Source: CANJDH01 sp964443245
GTDB taxonomy: Bacteria > Pseudomonadota > Gammaproteobacteria > Burkholderiales > JAEUOS01
Length of the DNA: 13,441 bases
Direction: 5' to 3'
Assembly (NCBI GenBank): GCA_964443245.1
Contig: CAYUEG010000109.1
Span: forward strand, 1-13,441
The notes under the pieces are model-generated. The model saw nothing but the letters and a program-made list of their open reading frames with translations, did no database searches and had not been told where the DNA came from. This document shows, one piece after another, positions 12,890-13,441 of the stretch (position 1 is the stretch's first letter; the number at the start of each line of letters is the position of its first letter). A program made the position numbers and the translations under genes.

Positions 12890-13441
12890 TTACGCCTTCT
12901 TTTCCTTCACTTCAGTGTACTCGGCGTCGACGACGTTGCCGTCATCGGCCTTGCTGTCGGCCTTTCCGGCGCCCGGGGCCGCGCCTGCCGCGCCAGCCGC
13001 AGCTCCTGCCTGGGCAGCCTGGGCATCGGCGTACATTTTCTCGCCGAGCTTCTGCGACACCTTCATCAGGTTTTCGGTCTTCGCCTCGATAGCGGCCTTG
13101 TCGTCACCCTTGAGCGTCTCTTCAAGCTCCTTGATCGCCGCTTCGATGGCTGCCTTTTCATCCGGCACCTTGTCGCCGTGCTCGGTGAGGGCCTTCTTCA
13201 TCTGATGCACCATGGCCTCGCCCTGATTCCGGGCTTGCACCAGATCGATCTTCTTCTTGTCTTCTGCGGCGTTGGTTTCAGCGTCCTTGACCATGCGGGC
13301 GATTTCCTCCTCCGACAAGCCGGAGTTGGCCTTGATCGTGATCTTGTTTTCCTTGCCGGTTACTTTGTCCTTCGCCGATACATGCAGGATGCCGTTGGCG
13401 TCGATATCGAAGGTCACCTCGATCTGCGGCATGCCGCGCGG
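12890..13441 (-). CDS. dnaK: Chaperone protein DnaK, C-terminal part
   Basis: The 3' part of the Hsp70 gene; it enters from the right edge, so the ATPase domain is missing and 183 residues are visible. The first visible residues PRGMPQIEVTFDIDANGI lie in the substrate-binding beta domain, in the stretch containing E. coli Arg467. The helical lid follows (NSGLSEEEIARMVKDAE onward). Then comes an Ala/Gly-rich tail and the conserved end VVDAEYTEVKEKKA. DnaK binds exposed hydrophobic peptides in an ATP-driven cycle with DnaJ and GrpE. An internal Met near the right edge is not a start. dnaJ follows downstream on the same strand. Confidence 0.97.
   Translation of the reverse strand, partial: PRGMPQIEVTFDIDANGILHVSAKDKVTGKENKITIKANSGLSEEEIARMVKDAETNAAEDKKKIDLVQARNQGEAMVHQMKKALTEHGDKVPDEKAAIEAAIKELEETLKGDDKAAIEAKTENLMKVSQKLGEKMYADAQAAQAGAAAGAAGAAPGAGKADSKADDGNVVDAEYTEVKEKKA

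Overview
The window looks like a chromosomal housekeeping segment from a GC-rich betaproteobacterium. The order SPOR protein - cvpA - purF - metZ, the block cysS / ppiB / lpxH, and dnaK-dnaJ are arrangements known from beta- and gammaproteobacteria. Protein features such as an E. coli-type PurF without propeptide and a MetZ-type sulfhydrylase agree. Genus cannot be read from the sequence. No mobile element, CRISPR array, tRNA or rRNA was seen.

Layout. (1) Positions 2-2636, plus strand: the 3' part of a SPOR-domain division protein (dedD-like), cvpA and purF, tightly spaced. (2) 2637-2859: a control region in front of metZ, with a -10 element, a SAM-II (metA-motif) riboswitch aptamer, a long antiterminator pairing and an intrinsic terminator. 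(3) 2860-4059: metZ. (4) 4077-4125: a strong hairpin between convergent genes. (5) 9253 down to 4141, minus strand: six closely spaced genes, a secreted TPR protein, a secreted L,D-transpeptidase, a periplasmic cyclophilin, a cytoplasmic cyclophilin, lpxH and a 3-hydroxybutyryl-CoA dehydrogenase. (6) 9254-9560: a divergent intergenic region. (7) 9561-11536, plus strand: cysS and a DUF962/Mpo1-like membrane protein, closed by a clear terminator at 11583-11608. (8) Minus strand: dnaJ and the C-terminal part of dnaK, which runs off the right edge.

How the parts work together. purF makes the first committed step of purine synthesis, and cvpA and the SPOR protein are its usual upstream neighbours. 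metZ makes homocysteine for methionine, and its leader appears to sense S-adenosylmethionine. The minus-strand cluster mixes envelope functions (transpeptidase, TPR protein, periplasmic cyclophilin, lipid A enzyme LpxH) with a cytoplasmic cyclophilin and an acyl-CoA enzyme. dnaK and dnaJ form the usual chaperone pair.

Most notable: the metZ leader can be read as a complete switch, with aptamer, antiterminator and terminator sharing strands. Also worth a look are a homologous C-terminal domain shared by the adjacent TPR protein and L,D-transpeptidase, and an unusual pair of interleaved inverted repeats between dnaK and dnaJ. I did not find a wholly new multi-gene system here.
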